From Linum tenue (taxonomy: Eukaryota; Streptophyta; Magnoliopsida; Malpighiales; Linaceae), in NCBI GenBank assembly GCA_946122785.1, contig CAMGYJ010000005.1, forward strand, positions 38,492,002 to 38,556,001: a stretch of DNA of 64,000 bases, in the 5' to 3' direction. Under the pieces are notes generated by a model. The model was given only the letters and a program-made list of their open reading frames with translations, had not been told where the DNA came from and made no database searches. This document shows positions 23,767-33,714 of this stretch, piece by piece. Every line of letters begins with the position of its first letter. The stretch's first letter is position 1. A program made the translations under genes and the position numbers.

Positions 23767-24261
23767 TTTTTTTTATTGCAAATAAAAAAAATTTCATTAC
23801 GCTCTAGCTAGCTTAGCCAAATAGCCGAGCTGCCTCTCAAACTCCTCTGTACATATATTTGGGGTATCCCTGTTGCACCATGTAAATCTATAACTCTACT
23901 ATAAGCTAAAAGCTATATATAAACACTACTACTGGTTATTCGACTGGTCAAATTCTTGGTGGAGGGCAGGTTCAGTTTGCACACGAAATGAAACTTCTTC
24001 TTCCACCCTCCATACAACCTGCAACAACGTTCACGCCAAACATAGCTAATGACTGTACTCCAAATCAATCGACAAACACATATCATAGAACTCTTTTTGT
24101 TCCATCTCTGCACACACCAATGCACATAGCTATCCCAATCCCCCACAGTTGGCGGCGCATAGACTTTCAGACTTTTCCTCATAACATAGACAGAAAAAAG
24201 AGCATTCAATTATAGCAGGTGCTCTCTAGTTTCATCACCTTGTTACGAGATCGAGCCATCG

Positions 24262-24682
24262 TGACATTTCATTAATTACTGGGCTTGCGTATCTTTTCTT
24301 ATTAGTTCGTATTTGGATATTATTGGGTCTTATTTATTATTGTCTTAATTAATGTTTTCCTTGTTCAAGTTGGTTTAGGTTATTGTTAGTCGTGTTCTTA
24401 GCGGAGTAGGAGTTATATTCTAGATAGGAAAAGGTAGAGGCTTCTATGCCTATAAATATGTACTTGTTTCGTTCGTTTAATGTCATGAGAAGATTGGAAC
24501 CCAATTTATGTTTGTTGCTTTGATTATTTCTTTCGTTCAGTTTAGTAGTTTCGTAGCTATTTTGGTTGTTCTCGCCATTAAGGAGATCCTCTACTCGAGA
24601 GCATCGAGCAACGTATCCAAAAGTCCGGAGAAGTAAAGATCCAGAACGTAGAATTCCGCCCCTACGGCGCATCTACGTAACA
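24262..24682 (+). repeat. 5' LTR of the non-autonomous element
   Basis: TG...CA termini. A TATAAATA box lies at 24451-24458, giving a plausible U3/R boundary near 24480. It matches the 3' LTR except that CTCGAG is CTAGAG there and a GG is missing before the TTGTTCTC word. Confidence 0.92.
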
Positions 24683-24684
24683 GT

Positions 24685-24697
24685 TGGTATCAGAGCC
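24685..24697 (+). promoter_or_regulatory. Primer binding site (tRNA-iMet type)
   Basis: TGGTATCAGAGCC is complementary to the 3' end of plant initiator methionine tRNA and starts 2 nt after the 5' LTR. Confidence 0.9.
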
Positions 24698-24720
24698 CGG
24701 TTCTCCGGCATCGTAAAACC

Positions 24721-25863
24721 ATGATGATTGAAGGTATTCGAGCAAGAGAATTGGTCGCTACTTGGAATCAATATGTGGAGAGATTTTGCCTTGATCGTAT
24801 CGACTCTATGAGGTTGCCAGAGGAGGCGCTAACCGTAGCTCTGAAATCGTCGCATACATCATATCCGCCGCCGCCGTATACATACTCGTATGCTTCTCAA
24901 ACCCAAGAGTACGGGCATCATCACAAGCAACCTTACGAGGCGAATTGGGGACAACCACCAGGTTGGAGCTACCACTACAATGTGGAGATTTGGGCCGCAC
25001 ACGAGCTCGCCGCGTTCGGTACGGGACACCACGAGCAGCCCAACGCGAGGTCATCATCGGACAGGTCGTGGCGTGAGGAGTGCTCACCTCAGAACGTGGG
25101 AAGTTCATCACCAATCGCCGGGAACGGATCGATGCGGCAAGGTCACGAGAGTTTTCAAGTGGAAGAGGACAAGCCGCTGCAGATCATTGATATCGCCGCC
25201 ACCAAGCAGTCGCCTTCGGAGGAGACATCATTAAGCTGGGAACAACGATTGGCAGAGCTCTTGGCCAAATACGAGGTGTTGAAGCCAGTTGAATTCGATG
25301 TCATCAAACCAATCGCCTCCGATTCGCCACACGGGGAACGCCTTGCCTTCCCAAATTTCGCGGAGAGGGGAATAGAGTCACAAGCGTTGAACGACGAAGA
25401 CACCACGATGGTTGTGCGGTTCGCTTGTGGCCGCGGCGTCGTAGCGTCCCCGTCAATTCCTCCTTCATCCACCGCCAAAGAAAAGAACGAGGTATTAAAG
25501 GAGGATTGCAGTCTTGGATCGGAACAAGGTGAGCTTCCCACGGGTCAAGAGAGTCATCGAATTGGCAAGGAGGGCTTGGCGGCGAGGTTCTATCCTAGCG
25601 GAGTCACTGATTCATGTGGCATCGCAATTGGAGGGAAGAGGAAGAAGCGAGACGATGCCGTTGCCGGAACCACCATCAAGTCACTGTCGCAGACTGATTC
25701 GGTGGGGACCAGTGAAGACGGAGTCTCTGCTGCCGTCAATGAAGCATCGCCTTCCGGCGCCGCTGTCCATCGTGACATTTCATTAATTACTGGGCTTGCG
25801 TATCTTTTCTTATTAGTTCGTATTTGGATATTATTGGGTCTTATTTATTATTGTCTTAATTAA
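24721..25863 (+). CDS. Uncharacterised protein of the non-autonomous LTR element
   Basis: An intact 380-codon frame begins 23 nt after the primer site, where gag normally starts. Codons 1-350 lie in the interior and the last 30 run into the 3' LTR. The N-terminal 40 residues look helical (ARELVATWNQYVERF, MRLPEEAL). Residues 45-85 are rich in Pro, Tyr, His and Gln (SYPPPPYTYSYASQ). A WEQRLAELLAKYEVL helix lies around 173-187, and a basic GKRKKR patch near 308. There is no CCHC knuckle, no DTG protease and no polymerase motif. The frame shows no damage over 1.05 kb and is much more GC-rich than the LTRs. It could be a diverged gag, a domesticated accessory protein or a captured host coding segment; I cannot tell which. 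Confidence 0.65.
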   Translation: MMIEGIRARELVATWNQYVERFCLDRIDSMRLPEEALTVALKSSHTSYPPPPYTYSYASQTQEYGHHHKQPYEANWGQPPGWSYHYNVEIWAAHELAAFGTGHHEQPNARSSSDRSWREECSPQNVGSSSPIAGNGSMRQGHESFQVEEDKPLQIIDIAATKQSPSEETSLSWEQRLAELLAKYEVLKPVEFDVIKPIASDSPHGERLAFPNFAERGIESQALNDEDTTMVVRFACGRGVVASPSIPPSSTAKEKNEVLKEDCSLGSEQGELPTGQESHRIGKEGLAARFYPSGVTDSCGIAIGGKRKKRDDAVAGTTIKSLSQTDSVGTSEDGVSAAVNEASPSGAAVHRDISLITGLAYLFLLVRIWILLGLIYYCLN

Positions 25864-26195
25864 TGTTTTCCTTGTTCAAGTTGGTTTAGGTTATTGTTAG
25901 TCGTGTTCTTAGCGGAGTAGGAGTTATATTCTAGATAGGAAAAGGTAGAGGCTTCTATGCCTATAAATATGTACTTGTTTCGTTCGTTTAATGTCATGAG
26001 AAGATTGGAACCCAATTTATGTTTGTTGCTTTGATTATTTCTTTCGTTCAGTTTAGTAGTTTCGTAGCTATTTTGGGGTTGTTCTCGCCATTAAGGAGAT
26101 CCTCTACTAGAGAGCATCGAGCAACGTATCCAAAAGTCCGGAGAAGTAAAGATCCAGAACGTAGAATTCCGCCCCTACGGCGCATCTACGTAACA
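25773..26195 (+). repeat. 3' LTR of the non-autonomous element
   Basis: Near-identical to the 5' LTR, with the TATAAATA box at 25962. The sequence just upstream (GCGCCGCTGTCCATCG) is not a polypurine tract; the nearest purine-rich stretch is at about 25630-25652. Confidence 0.92.
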
Positions 26196-26383
26196 CACCT
26201 CCAGGGAAAAATACTCACTTACCCCAGGTTTCTTTCCCCCATGAGATAAGCTTATCTAGTGTGATAATCTTGTTGCACAAAGCTAACCAGACTAGCACAC
26301 CATGTCTAGGAATAATTTCTGAATTCCATATCAGTCTCCACCAATCCACTTCTGGAGCCTTAATCCGAATGGTATCCCAGATT

Positions 26384-27375
26384 CTGGTATATATTTTACA
26401 TTTTGATACCCCGAATTTAATTTTAATATAAAATCATTGAATAATTATGTTTTGGTACTTAATTTTATGAGTTTTCGTACCTATAATTTTTTAAATTTAC
26501 ATATTGGTCGAATATTTAGATTTTACTTGAATCCATGAATCCAATCCACCATAACATAAAAGTATAAATTTAGTTTGTACCATGCAAGATGTTGTATCAC
26601 TCAAATATAGGAGAAGATTCGACATTTTGGTCTTCCATGGGATTTTTACTTCAAAAAATATGTATGTTATACATTTGAAATAATATTTACCATTTTTTAT
26701 ATGAATATTCTATTCGGTGACGTGACAACATATTTAGTAAAATATAATACGAGACATTAAGATATTGATCTGTATGAAGTTTTTGTATGACATTTTAATA
26801 GAACAATGTTTAAAAAAATCAGCAGTAATAAAAATAATAATTTAAAAGTTAATATAAGTATAAAAATGACCAAACCTTTCCATCATTTATTTCATCTTCT
26901 TTTCATTTTTCGCTCGTCTTCCATAACATTTTCTTTATTTCTTTTTTTGTCTTCTATATCTAACCCTAATTAGTATACTATTTTTATGTATTCTAATACA
27001 AGTATGAATTGGTACATACATGACTCACCAACAGTCTAGAGAATTTATAATTAAACCATGAACCACTCACTTTTTCAGCTCAATGTCGAGTCCAATTAAA
27101 AATAAAGATATATGATTATTACTTATTAGAAAGTCGTCATTTTCTACTATGGGATTTGAAGGCGTGAAATTTTAAGTGACTTCCAGTTTGTATTCATTTT
27201 GCTTCTCTTTAGAGTTTTTCTTTTTCACCCGGACTAGAATTTTCAAGAATTATACATGAAATGTTTGGCTGGGTATCTACACATTTCAAATAAATAGTTT
27301 CCATTTTTCTATAATAAAGTAAATATTTATCATCTTAAATACATCATCATAAAAGGAATTAAGACTCAACTATGC
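26384..27375. other. AT-rich noncoding DNA
   Basis: No gene, RNA or repeat is supported. Confidence 0.5.
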
Positions 27376-28580
27376 AAATTACAGCTCGATACCAAAACTT
27401 AATAGATCTTTAGATTTATAACCTAAATTTATTTTTTTGGCATATAAGTCCTCAAAATTAGGGGTGTTCAAACGGTTTGGTTACCATGGTAACCGTTTTA
27501 ACCGGTACTATTTGGATAATTTGGTTTGGTTAATTTGGATAATTGGTTTGGTTTGGTTAAAGTTTTTAGCTTGTTTGGTTTAGGTGGTTTGTTTTGGTTT
27601 CAGACACTCCTAACCAGTCAAACCAAATTAACCAGTTAAGTAATTAGTCATATATCTAACATATATTATATACACATACTTAATACTTTGCATAACCACT
27701 CAAGAGCTAACGTTCATCCCTTTTAGACTCATAAAATATAAAGCTCAATATTGCTCATATAGTGTATATTTGTATATGTAAAATGTAAACCACAACATAT
27801 GAACGCCTAATTTAGATAAATTTCATACATTATGATGGATGAAAACTTGAAAGGAAGGTCATTTCCAGCCTATGATAATTGCTAAGAGACTAAGTCAATT
27901 TACACAAACACAACAATTCATTAACCCATACCATTGTCATAAATTTTTGTTAGGTGAATACTTTTATACTAATCGTAAGATAATTGTCTTAGTTGCATGT
28001 ATTTTTATTAAGGATCAACTATAACTATGTGTTGGTTCTTATGTTTTATTCATTATATAAATTGTGAATTGTTGCATTAACCGAAAAATTTTCATCGTCA
28101 ATGATAATGTGATTTTATATTGGTTAATCTGGTTAACCAATTAACCAAACCGATTAAACTTTAGTTTGGTTAATTTGGTTGTTGTATTAGTTTGGACGGT
28201 TTGGTTATGATATTGTATTCCATGGTTAATGGAATTTAGCCTTATTTGGTTTGGTTATAACCATGGTAACCATTTGAACACCCTTACTCAAAATATTGAT
28301 GGACCATTTCATTTTAGTACCTAAATTTTTTGTGTATTACATTTTGGTACCTAATCTTTTAAAGTCCTACATATAAGTCTAATTTTTGAATGTGTAATTA
28401 AAACACACTCGAATAAATGGGTATCCATACCCAACTCAAACACATTTAGATTATGGAAGTAAATATTCATACCCTACCCAAACCCACCTACATACTTGCA
28501 AACCCATATATACGTCACCCATTCACTTCCCATAATCAATGGGTCTACTTGGGTTTAGGTAAATATCATTTATTAGCCAA
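27376..28580 (-). mobile_element. Truncated copy of the 35610 MITE family, split by another MITE
   Basis: Read in reverse, this matches the element at 35610-36163 over most of its length: AAATTACAG, TACCTAAATTTATTTTTTT, GCATATAAGTCCTCAAAAT, then after the insert ATATTGATGG, TTACATTTTGGTACCTAA and AATGGGTCTACTTGGGTTT. The outer right-hand part of the family is missing. It is interrupted at CTCAAAAT by the hAT-like MITE 27459-28286. Confidence 0.8.
27459..28286. mobile_element. hAT-like MITE with perfect 8-bp duplication
   Basis: 828 bp with ends TAGGGGTGTTCAAACGG and CCATTTGAACACCCTTA, inverted. It is flanked by CTCAAAAT at 27451-27458 and 28287-28294. The related element at 35610 carries the same site once and uninterrupted, which confirms the insertion and its duplication. 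The subterminal regions are rich in TTTGGTTACCATGGTAACC-like palindromes. No ORF. Confidence 0.92.
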
Positions 28581-28757
28581 AAATTTCAAACAAATTTAAA
28601 TTGGATGTTGACCGTCATATATCTTTTCTCAGTCAATATCATATTGTCAAGTCAATATTACTAACAAAACTACTAATAAAAAATGAATTTTAGTCCAATA
28701 ATACTAACAAAACACCATAGCAGGTCACATAATACATGCCCATAGGCTATCTCCGTC

Positions 28758-28786
28758 CCGCGACAAGACGCGGTATCGCCATCTAG
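28758..28786 (+). mobile_element. Helitron-like 3' terminus
   Basis: Hairpin CCGCG..CGCGG (28758-28773, 6-nt loop), nine nt, then CTAG followed by T. This is the plant Helitron 3' end pattern. The matching TC 5' end was not identified, so the extent of the element is unknown. Confidence 0.6.
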
Positions 28787-28888
28787 TTTATAATATATAG
28801 CTAAGCATTGGGTCATATTTGTCATTTCAGAAAGACTGAACGTTTTGGATTAAAGATTGGGACAAAAGGGGATCAGTTAGCGTGACTA

Positions 28889-29743
28889 CCTCTAAAGGGG
28901 TAGTGATTTTTGACACCCCCTTTATGATTGGCCAATTTTATTTCCAATCATTGGCAAGTATTAATTAAACTGATTTTTTTATTTTTTTTAATCTTGTAAT
29001 TTGGGGTCTCTCACCACATTGGAAAAGAGAAAGAATCTGGGGAAAAACGAAATCACCCCCATTAATTACATAATTAATTTCTCTCACTGGTACATTAATT
29101 ACACGTACCACTCCACTGGTACACGTACCACTCCACTGGTACACGTACCACTCCACTGGTGCGAGCAATCCACAAGGTAGGTTAGAGTGAGAACAATACC
29201 AGTGCAATGATATTTTTCATAACAATGATAAACAATAATAGGGAAAAAATAGGAACTTTCCATTAGTAGCCAAAAACTGTGTTCCAAAATGGGTTGCAAA
29301 ATTAGGGAAATGCCAACAACAATGCCAAAAGCAATAAATTATCCTTCGAATGTGAATAAACATAAAGTCTTCACAATTTTTTAAGCCTAAACAGGACATA
29401 TGGTTACACGTACCACTCCACTGGTACACGTACCACTCCACTGGTACACGTACCACTCCACTGGTACATGTACCAGTGGAGTGGTACGTGTACCAGTGGA
29501 GTGGTACGTGTAATTAATGTACCAGTGAGAGAAATTAATTATGTAATTAATGGGGGTGATTTCGTTTTTCCCCAGATCCTTCCCCATTCATAATTACCAA
29601 CGTTTTTCTCCTTCCCCATTCATAATTATTATCACAATTAAGGCTTTCCCAATTTACAAGATTACAATAAATAAAGTAAAAAGCTTAAATGGAAAAGTGA
29701 CCAATCAAGAGGAGGGTGTCAAAAACCACTACCCCTTTAGGGG
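28889..29743. mobile_element. Fold-back element with long inverted arms
   Basis: 855 bp. Ends CCTCTAAAGGGGTAGTG and CACTACCCCTTTAGGGG are inverted repeats that continue through TTTTTGACACCC. An inner pair of arms of about 105 bp (29036-29142 and 29470-29577) appears identical in inverted orientation. The arms contain a 20-bp unit (CACGTACCACTCCACTGGTA) in three tandem copies at 29103-29160 and again at 29405-29465, where it meets its own inverted copy in a 32-bp perfect palindrome (about 29451-29482). The flanks TTAGCGTGACTA and TTAGCATAGTA may be an imperfect 11-12-bp duplication. There is no coding capacity; the short frames are repeat by-products. Confidence 0.85.
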
Positions 29744-30389
29744 TTAGCATAGTATCCGGGACAAAAGAAGACATTTGACCTAATTTTTCCACTAGTCATA
29801 TGTGATGCACATCTAGTACTAGTTAAGCATATATCAATTGAGAGGATTGTATAAAGGAAAGCAGGGAGGGAGCAATGGACCACATTTCCACAACCGCAGG
29901 AGTTTGCCTTTAACTAATTGGTCTAGCTAGTGGATGTCTTGGATTCATATTAATCATGAGTTGCAAAGGATTAACTTATAACGACGGAACAGCAGCCCTA
30001 AGGCTAATGATTGAAGGAAAAGCAATTAAACAACAACAGAGCAACGTTGGACAATGAAAGCACTATTAGGAATAACGTTGTTTAATGGTTAGTATGCATA
30101 AATCATAATCAAAGGGGAAAGTGGAGGAATAAATTCCTAGTGGAAGTAAAGGAAGCAAGATGGATTTGGTCAAGATTAGAAAACAAAATGCTGATAGATA
30201 TGATCACTTCCAGTATTCTATTATGCCTACTGTTTTTTTAGGGGAATATGCGTACTATTCATCTTCGCTTTTACACAATGTTTGATACCCATCATACTCA
30301 CATGATATTTTGCCAGAATACCACCATCTCATTAAAAGGCTTAACCAAATTAAAGATCTAGTACCAAAAAAAGTCTAATAAGACTGTTA
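29744..30389. other. Noncoding DNA
   Basis: No supported feature other than a weak hairpin plus CTAGT near 29790-29815 (see rejected items). Confidence 0.45.
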
Positions 30390-30818
30390 GTTCGCTTGAT
30401 TTGAAAAATAAAGTTTTGGTATAACTTGGATTTTGAAAAACCATGGATATATAAGAGTTTTGGGTTCTTTATGAATTTGATAAAGACCATTGTTTGTTTG
30501 ATGGATTTCATGATGAAATTTGTTAATTAAATTTGTATGTATGAAGTGTAATCTACAATTTATTGCCCTCATTGATATAAGAAGAGAAAGAAAATATGAG
30601 AGGTATGTTGGTAAAAAATGATGGACTTCAAAGTCTGTGATCAATTCTCATCTAAAGATGTGGGATTTTCAAGCTCATCGGGTCCACGGATTTGGACCCT
30701 CAAGGTTCATTGGTTCCACGGATTTGTTCCTTCTAAATACTTGAAGTAAACAATAAATTTTGGACAAAGTCCATCATGGATCCAAATCCATCACCAAATC
30801 AATCAAGCAAACAACCCC
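30390..30818. mobile_element. MITE of the GGGTCGTTTG family
   Basis: 429 bp with inverted ends GTTCGCTTGATTTG and CAATCAAGCAAACAACCCC, flanked by TTA at 30387-30389 and 30819-30821. It shares internal blocks with the elements at 18221 and 36302. A TTA duplication would suit PIF/Harbinger (Tourist-like), but the family is not certain. No ORF. Confidence 0.7.
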
Positions 30819-30821
30819 TTA

Positions 30822-31231
30822 GAGTTGGGAAATAGCGTGATCTAGTTTAGAATGAATATATGCCTATGAAAGAGTTGATAGCCTATATCGTTCTAATTAA
30901 ATAACAAAGACATAAAGTTAGAGCAATCTGATTTTCATCATAATGTCATAAAACGTTAACATTGGAGACACATGGTCTCTATTATGGTGAACCACAGATT
31001 CATCATAATAGAGGGTCAGTTATATGAACCACATATAGGAGGGTCAATTATATGAACCACAGATTCACGACTTGGAATCAAGATATTTTTCAAAACAAGA
31101 TGATAGCCCATTTTAACTGAATATAACCCAATTTTGGTGAAATACCAGATTCGTGCATCTTTCTGTGGTAAACATGAAATGTTCATCTTGCATATAAGAT
31201 CTACAAATTTCTCCTTATCTTAGTGACGACA
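30822..31231. other. Noncoding DNA with a short duplicated word
   Basis: GAGGGTCA(G/A)TTATATGAACCAC is repeated at about 31011 and 31048. No gene. Confidence 0.45.
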
Positions 31232-31410
31232 TGTCATTCCCATTGTCAAATAAATTTATGTTTACCACTAAACACAATTTAGTACAACTAAACCACCAAA
31301 TATGAATTAAAAATACATCGTTAGTCACTCCCATAAGCATCCATCTAACGTCGTTATACGACTACGCTGACGTGGAGATGTTTACACCTAAAATATTTGT
31401 GGCCTGAATT

Positions 31411-31803
31411 CAATGTCGTAATAATGAGTCTCGACATTTAATTCGATGCATGATATAAAATGGCATCGTTGAGAGACAAGCAAAGTCGTGGAGGGGTTAA
31501 ACGGCACCGCGACTAAGATCCAACAACATTGCGGTAGTTGAAACGACATTGTTTAGTAGAAAACAATGTCGTGAGCCATGGTTCGGCTTTGCAATATTGG
31601 TATAAATTCAATGTCGTAATAATGCGTCTCGACATTTAATTCGATGTCGCATGATATAAAACGGCTTTGTTGAGAGACAAGCAACGTCGTGGAGAGGTTA
31701 AACGACATCGCGAGTAAGATCCAACAACGTTGCGATACTTTAAACGACATTGTTTAGTAGAAAACAATGTCGTGAGCCATGGTTCGGCTTTGCGATATTG
31801 GTG
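31411..31803. repeat. Two tandem copies of a 198-bp unit
   Basis: CAATGTCGTAATAATG begins each copy (31411 and 31609). Both run through TCGACATTTAATTCGATG, GAGAGACAAGCAA, GTAAGATCCAACAAC-type words and a perfect hairpin to GAGCCATGGTTCGGCTTTGC. About 90% identical by eye. Confidence 0.9.
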
Positions 31804-32434
31804 TTGGGATTGGAAAAGGAGTGCTCTCTATTCCTTACCGAAGAAGGAGAGGATTCACCCAAGCTAGATTGCATGGGTGCGTGACCAATACCGTTATGGA
31901 ATTAGAAACAGTGTTGTTTAGTAAAATAAAACAACGCCAAGAAGTCAAACCCAAACGACAACGATGTACTATGAAACGACGTTGTTTATTATAAAGCAAC
32001 ATCGTGAGCTGTTGGGCACTTATGTACGTTGGCAGGATGGGTGTTTAGTTATCCAAACTTGGCCATGTATGTGTCTCGCCAATTTGATGAATTTTAGGCC
32101 AAATTAATAATTATTTAAGTAATGGATTATGGCACTTATTGAAAGTGTAGCAAGATTAAAAGGACGACCGTGTTTAGTAAAAACAATGTCATGGATTAGG
32201 AAAGCGATGTCATTTTGTCCAAAACAACATCGCGAGTTTGGTGAAATTGATGACTGGGTTGGAGGGTCGAGTGATTCAACATCACCTTGAAGTTGCGAGG
32301 TTGACGCAAAAATCAAACAGTGTCGTAGAATAAAAAATGACACTATTTAAGGAAAAGCTACATCTAGTATGGGTGTGTAGTTGTGAATTTGACAAGGCCG
32401 TAGAACGACGTTGTTTAGTAGAGAACAACGTCGT
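31543..32434. repeat. Array of dispersed short hairpins
   Basis: A 30-bp stem-loop, ACGACATTGTTT-AGTAGA-AAACAATGTCGT, is perfect at 31543-31572 and 31744-31773. ACGACGTTGTT..AACAACGTCGT is perfect at 32405-32434. Imperfect versions lie at 31976-32005, 32164-32192, 32204-32233 and 32319-32344. The stems keep pairing while their sequence varies (CATTG/CAATG versus CGTTG/CAACG). Confidence 0.85.
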
Positions 32435-33714
32435 AAGTTGTGAGCCACCATTGAGAGTAGAAAGTGGCATTGATATTGTGAGTTCAGCGGCGTCGCAAGG
32501 CTGGAAGCTCAGCGCTGTTGTGTGGTTTTGCTACACCGTCGTTTTATGGACAAGGATGTCGAATGTCTGGCTTTAGGAGCCAGGGTGGAGTATCGAACCG
32601 TGGTGAATAGCTACAATGTTGGCTTCGCGTCGTTTTGATTAAGTCTTTACAGAGAAGTTTCACACTCGTGGGAATTACGCGCCAAGGTGGAGGTTACCAG
32701 CACAGTTGAAGACTACAACTTCGTGAAGAAGGATGGAGCACGCGGGAGACAAAGGCGAGGTGGTTTCACAGCATGAAGACTACGAAAGTGATTTTGATAA
32801 AAGCACCAGAGCAAGGAGAGAGATAGGGGAGAACCAAAAATCAACACAGATCAACTCTGTCAAAATTTTACATTTTATGTGTAACTCCTCCGCGGAGCTC
32901 TCCTTCCAGAAAGGATGTCCATAATTGGTATAAGTATTCGTAGTCGCGGAGCTCTCCACAGGAATCTCCATAAGAGTAGCGGTAACGTAGATTCCCAAAA
33001 CTCAAACACGCTCGTTCGAACATTGTTTGGAGAGGTGTGAACCAAGTAACGGTCGTGTTGGTTAGAATTCAGTGGTGCATCAGTTCAATTAAATCAACAC
33101 CGTCATTTGGCATGTCGGCGGTGGTATTTGGTTTCCACAATGAAACAATCAAATCAACACCGTCTGAAACCAATTCGGTACCGACGGTGGATATTTGATT
33201 TCGTGGGAAACAGGAGATAACTATACTGACTACTCCTCCTACAGCCTTCTTCACTCCAGCTCCTAGCACAACCGCCTCTGTAGCTCTGTCGCTCTTGCCT
33301 CCTACATGATCATTGCGATCGTTGGTCAAGTCAACTAGGATATCCAACAATGGGAAGGATTGTGATTTCCGTTGGCGAACAGACCATGGCGGTCCGCTTT
33401 GCGCGCCTTATTACAACCACCTCAGTCTTCTTTCCTACTCCACAATAAGTCGACGCATGAGTCATGACTACGGCAACAAGCAGTTGTAACTTGTAAGGAG
33501 GGGCGGAGGGCTCTTCATCGTCATGGATAAAATTGCAAAGAATAAAGAGAAGAGCTAGTTGCGGTGTTGATGCGACAGATTTAGTAAGAAATTAATTTGT
33601 CCCAAAAACTGTGAAATCAACATGGTTATCTCCATGTCAGCATTGTCATATGACGGTGTTAGATGAAAACTCATGGGAGTGACTAACGGTGTACTTTTAA
33701 TATAAGTTTGGCGG

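Larger units (their letters stand above)
24262..26195 (+). mobile_element. Young non-autonomous LTR retrotransposon with one novel ORF
   Basis: 1934-bp element: a 421-bp 5' LTR (24262-24682), a 1090-bp interior, and a 423-bp 3' LTR (25773-26195). Both LTRs start TGACATTT and end GTAACA. They differ by about one substitution and one 2-bp insertion, so insertion is very recent. A tRNA-iMet primer site starts 2 nt after the 5' LTR. The interior holds one long ORF and no protease, integrase, RT or RNase H. Two oddities stand out: there is no purine-rich tract next to the 3' LTR, and the 5-bp flanks differ (CATCG and CACCT), although CCATCG precedes both LTRs. It must depend on proteins from another element. 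Confidence 0.9.
23767..26383 (-). pseudogene. LINE 3' relic split by an LTR element
   Basis: Minus-strand relic of the same LINE family as the copy at 46711-49490. The upstream piece (26196-26383) reads APEVDWWRLIW and PRHGVLVWLAL, parallel to the zf-RVT region of that copy. The downstream piece (23767-24261) reads VGDWDSYVHWCVQRW and SYVWRERCCRLYGG, parallel to its C-terminus, and ends in an A-rich tail on the minus strand. The two pieces are separated by the LTR element 24262-26195, which therefore inserted after the LINE. The LINE is 5'-truncated and lacks the RT core. Confidence 0.75.

Noticed and set aside
29785..29820. A further Helitron 3' end (ATGTG-ATG-CACAT, then CTAGT)
   Set aside because: The stem is only 5 bp and AT-rich, and CTAGT recurs nearby by chance.
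31543..32434. CRISPR-like array
   Set aside because: The spacing is irregular, the repeats are hairpins inside a plant TIR element, and there is no archaeal or bacterial context.
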